Of a DNA stretch of 64,000 bases, positions 61,638 through 64,000 are shown one piece after another. The position numbers and the translations under genes are program-made. Location: positions 124,001-188,000 of the forward strand of contig JAWLGZ010000004.1 of NCBI GenBank assembly GCA_041690635.1, read 5' to 3'. Below the pieces are notes generated by a model that saw only the letters and a list, made by a program, of their open reading frames with translations, was not told where the DNA came from and did not search any database. Positions within the stretch are counted from its first letter, which is position 1, and every line of letters begins with the position of its first letter. The stretch is from JAWLGZ01 sp041690635. GTDB taxonomy: Bacteria; Pseudomonadota; Gammaproteobacteria; Thiohalomonadales; Thiohalomonadaceae.

Positions 61638-64000
61638 ATGGAGCGGCGGTTGTTGACGGAATTCAGGGAGATGCACGGCCCCAACTACAAGGGGTTGTCT
61701 TTGCGGCGTTGGTCGTGGGCACTGGCGATCGGCTGGACCGGTGCCGTATTGCTGTTTTTGGGGTGGAATCTGCTTCAGGTGCAGAACACGCTCCGCGAAC
61801 ATGCGAGCCGCGAGATTCAGGTGACCCTCGACAAGGGGCAAGAGTTGCTGCGGTGGGCGGCAGCCCACGGCGGGGTCTATGTCCCGGTAGGCGGCGAGAC
61901 CCGAGCCGATCCACTCCTTTCCGCAGTTCCTGAGCGTGATGTCACCACGCCCACCGGACGCACCCTGACGCTGGTCAATCCCGCCACACTCGGCACACGC
62001 TACTACGGCGCGCGCAGCAACGAGAACGAGGTGCATGGACGTCTGGTCAGCCTGAATCCCATCAATACCGCAAACCGGCCGGATGCGTGGGAAGCCAAAG
62101 GTTTGCGCCTCATGACAAAGACAGCGAAGCGCCTGAAAGAGGTCGTCAACCATGATGGCGTGCCCACCCTGCGGGTGCTCGAACCACGGCATTTCAAGGC
62201 CCCGTGTCTGAAGTGTCACAAGGGTGAATACATTACCGGCGACCTGGCGGGGGCGGTGAGCCTCAAGGTGCCCCTCGACGCGGCCTATGCCGCACGGGAG
62301 CACACCATGCTCGGGTTGGGCTACGGCACCCTCTGGCTGCTGGGGCTGGTGGGGATCGGCGTCGGTAGACGGCAGCTGACCCGGCAGATTCACCAGCGCA
62401 CAGATGCCCTTCGTGCACTGACACGGCATGAGCAGCGTACCAGCGCCATCGTGCGCGGTTCCCTCGACGCCATTATCACCATCGACATCAACGATCATAT
62501 TCAAGGGTGGAACCGACAGGCGGAGACCCTGTTCGGCTGGTCGGAGCACGAGGTGCTCGGGCGGCCCTTCCGCGCTACCTGCCTGGCGCCAATGGACGGT
62601 GAGGACCCTGAGGTGGGCCATCGCTGGCCCTCCGCAACCGGCCACACGCGTACCGAATGCACAGCAGTGGACCGGGAAGGGCGGCAATTCCACGCCGAAC
62701 TGTCGCTGGTTGCACTTGATGCAAAGGATGAGGATGCTTCCTACACAGCGTTCATCCGCGACATTACCGATCGCAGACGTGCTGAGGAGAAGATCCGCCG
62801 CGATTTTTTTTCGCAGCAGGTCATCGCCCGCATTCTCGAACTCTCTATCGAGCCCGTGAGCTTCCATACGCGCCTGGAGCGCAGCCTGGAAACCATCCTC
62901 TCAACCCCGTGGCTATCGATTCAGGCGAAGGGCGCAATCTTCCTGGTGGCCGATGATCAGCGCCTGACGATGGTGGTGCAGCGCGGTCTTTCCGAGGCTG
63001 TCTCGATGGGGTGCGCCTCGGTGCCGTTCGGCAAATGCCTCTGCGGCCGCGCGGCCCAGACCAGAAGGACCGTGTTCGCCGACTGCATCGACGAACGCCA
63101 CGAGCATATGTTTCCGGGCATGCAGCCCCATGGGCACTACTGCCTGCCGATCCTGTCCGGCGAGAGAATCCTCGGCGTGCTTACGCTCTATCTGGATCAT
63201 GGCCATCAGCGGAACGACGAGGAACAGCAATTCCTGTCCGCCATCACGCACAGCCTCGGCGGAATGATCGAGCGCTACCACGCTGAGGAACAGCTGCAAT
63301 ACGCGGCCCTTTATGACACCCTCACCGGCCTCCCCAATCGCGCACTGTTTACGGATCGCCTCGCCCATGCCCTGCAGCACTTGAGAGGCGGGCGTGGCTA
63401 TGGGTTCTCGGTGCTGTTTCTCGATCTGGACCGGTTCAAGAACGTCAACGACAGCCTGGGGCATACGGCCGGTGACGAGGTATTGGTGGAGGTGGCGCGC
63501 CGTCTCTCCCTGTCGGTACGCCCGGGCGATACGGTGGCGCGGCTGGGTGGCGACGAATTCACCGTGTTGGTCGACAGCTCCGCGGAGGTGGAGGCTGCAT
63601 TGCGCATAGCGGAACGCATCCATCACGCGCTGCAGGAACCCCTGTCCGTGTGTGGACACGAGGTCTTTGCCAGTACCAGCATCGGCATCGTTTCAGCCAA
63701 CCCTTCGCATTCCAGTGTCTCCGACCTCCTGCGCGAGGCCGACACGGCCATGTATCAGGCGAAGGGCCTGGGGGTGGGGCAAACGGCGGTGTTCGATCAG
63801 CAGATGCACCAGAACGCGAAGGCGCTGCTCACACTCGAGACCGAACTGAGGCACGCGGTCGATCGCGACGAAATCGAGGTGCACTACCAGCCCATTGTGA
63901 ACACGGCGACCGGTATGCTCGCGGGATTCGAGGCGCTCGCGCGCTGGACACACGCAGAGCACGGCCCGGTTTCACCCGCCGAGTTCATCCCCGTGGCCGA
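61638..64000 (+). CDS. c-type-haem periplasmic sensor with PAS, GAF, GGDEF and EAL domains (partial at window end)
   Basis: The frame is open from ATG 61638 to the window end (787 codons); the gene continues outside. A membrane helix (about 25-45) is followed by a periplasmic DUF3365/Tll0287-like domain with the haem c motif CLKCH (190-194), a second helix (about 224-243), a PAS domain (about 265-385), a GAF domain (about 400-550), a GGDEF domain (LGGDEF near 634-638, I-site RPGD just before it) and the start of an EAL domain (EVHYQPIV from about 747). It would sense a redox or gas signal and set c-di-GMP levels. The EAL catalytic residues are not visible. Confidence 0.9.
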   Translation, partial: MERRLLTEFREMHGPNYKGLSLRRWSWALAIGWTGAVLLFLGWNLLQVQNTLREHASREIQVTLDKGQELLRWAAAHGGVYVPVGGETRADPLLSAVPERDVTTPTGRTLTLVNPATLGTRYYGARSNENEVHGRLVSLNPINTANRPDAWEAKGLRLMTKTAKRLKEVVNHDGVPTLRVLEPRHFKAPCLKCHKGEYITGDLAGAVSLKVPLDAAYAAREHTMLGLGYGTLWLLGLVGIGVGRRQLTRQIHQRTDALRALTRHEQRTSAIVRGSLDAIITIDINDHIQGWNRQAETLFGWSEHEVLGRPFRATCLAPMDGEDPEVGHRWPSATGHTRTECTAVDREGRQFHAELSLVALDAKDEDASYTAFIRDITDRRRAEEKIRRDFFSQQVIARILELSIEPVSFHTRLERSLETILSTPWLSIQAKGAIFLVADDQRLTMVVQRGLSEAVSMGCASVPFGKCLCGRAAQTRRTVFADCIDERHEHMFPGMQPHGHYCLPILSGERILGVLTLYLDHGHQRNDEEQQFLSAITHSLGGMIERYHAEEQLQYAALYDTLTGLPNRALFTDRLAHALQHLRGGRGYGFSVLFLDLDRFKNVNDSLGHTAGDEVLVEVARRLSLSVRPGDTVARLGGDEFTVLVDSSAEVEAALRIAERIHHALQEPLSVCGHEVFASTSIGIVSANPSHSSVSDLLREADTAMYQAKGLGVGQTAVFDQQMHQNAKALLTLETELRHAVDRDEIEVHYQPIVNTATGMLAGFEALARWTHAEHGPVSPAEFIPVA

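Noticed and set aside
61322..61933. 203-codon plus-strand frame upstream of the sensor cyclase
   Set aside because: It runs into the sensor gene in another frame and its product has no recognisable features.

Overview
The window is high-GC chromosomal DNA of a gammaproteobacterium. The best-supported clue is gene order: icd next to rluE-nudJ-mnmA-hflD, cspD|clpS-clpA-infA-bpt-aat, and trxB|...|ftsK-lolA-rarA-crcB-serS-cysG all keep the arrangement familiar from E. coli and relatives. A TusE/DsrC-like protein, NorE/NorF-like proteins, a rhodanese and a c-type-haem sensor cyclase would fit a Chromatiales/Ectothiorhodospiraceae-like sulfur- or nitrogen-metabolising lineage, but that placement is inference. 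I see no rRNA, tRNA, prophage, complete insertion sequence or CRISPR array.

Layout. 1-3017: the C-terminal part of a degenerate EAL protein, an AraC regulator with a receiver-like N-terminus, a structured intergenic stretch ending in a terminator, and an M50/CBS membrane protease. 3045-8160 (minus): an unknown protein, polX, an Fpg/Nei glycosylase, class I fba and tal. 8315-11491: ftsH, a small Cys-motif protein, a secreted STI1-like protein and a 49-residue acidic protein with its own leader hairpin and terminator. 11711-16157: hflD, mnmA, nudJ and rluE (minus), then icd (plus). 16175-21753: cspD-like gene, clpS-clpA, infA, bpt, aat. 21750-34143: a FemAB-like acyltransferase, trxB, ald, ftsK, lolA, rarA, crcB, a YefM-YoeB toxin-antitoxin pair inserted before serS, and cysG. 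34140-42094: a tandem repeat, rhodanese, an S24-like protein, a thermonuclease, a diguanylate cyclase, CMD- and GYD-domain proteins, pabB, egtB-egtD and an Hpt protein. 42353-54485: a two-GIDE-plus-LemA membrane protein, yejK, a methionine gamma-lyase, two flavoproteins, an orphan HIT/GalT-like protein, a GST remnant, a tusE-like gene, norF/norE-like genes and a pseudouridine-synthase-like gene lacking its catalytic Asp. 54556-64000: a yhiI-rbbA-yhhJ-type export operon, a methyltransferase, a small unknown protein, cspA, and the first 787 codons of a haem-binding PAS/GAF/GGDEF/EAL protein.

How the genes work together. Much of the window is housekeeping: N-end-rule proteolysis (bpt, aat, clpS, clpA), tRNA/rRNA modification (mnmA, rluE), chromosome segregation and repair (ftsK, rarA, polX, fpg), envelope quality control (ftsH, lolA, M50 protease), central carbon (fba, tal, icd) and sulfur/thiol metabolism (cysG, egtBD, rhodanese, TusE-like, methionine gamma-lyase, trxB). 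The accessory layer consists of second-messenger signalling proteins, one toxin-antitoxin pair, several proteins that lack a canonical catalytic residue, and many short palindromic repeats between genes.

The strongest candidates for something undescribed are the GIDE-GIDE-LemA fusion (42353-44710) and the autonomous 49-residue acidic protein unit (11280-11526).
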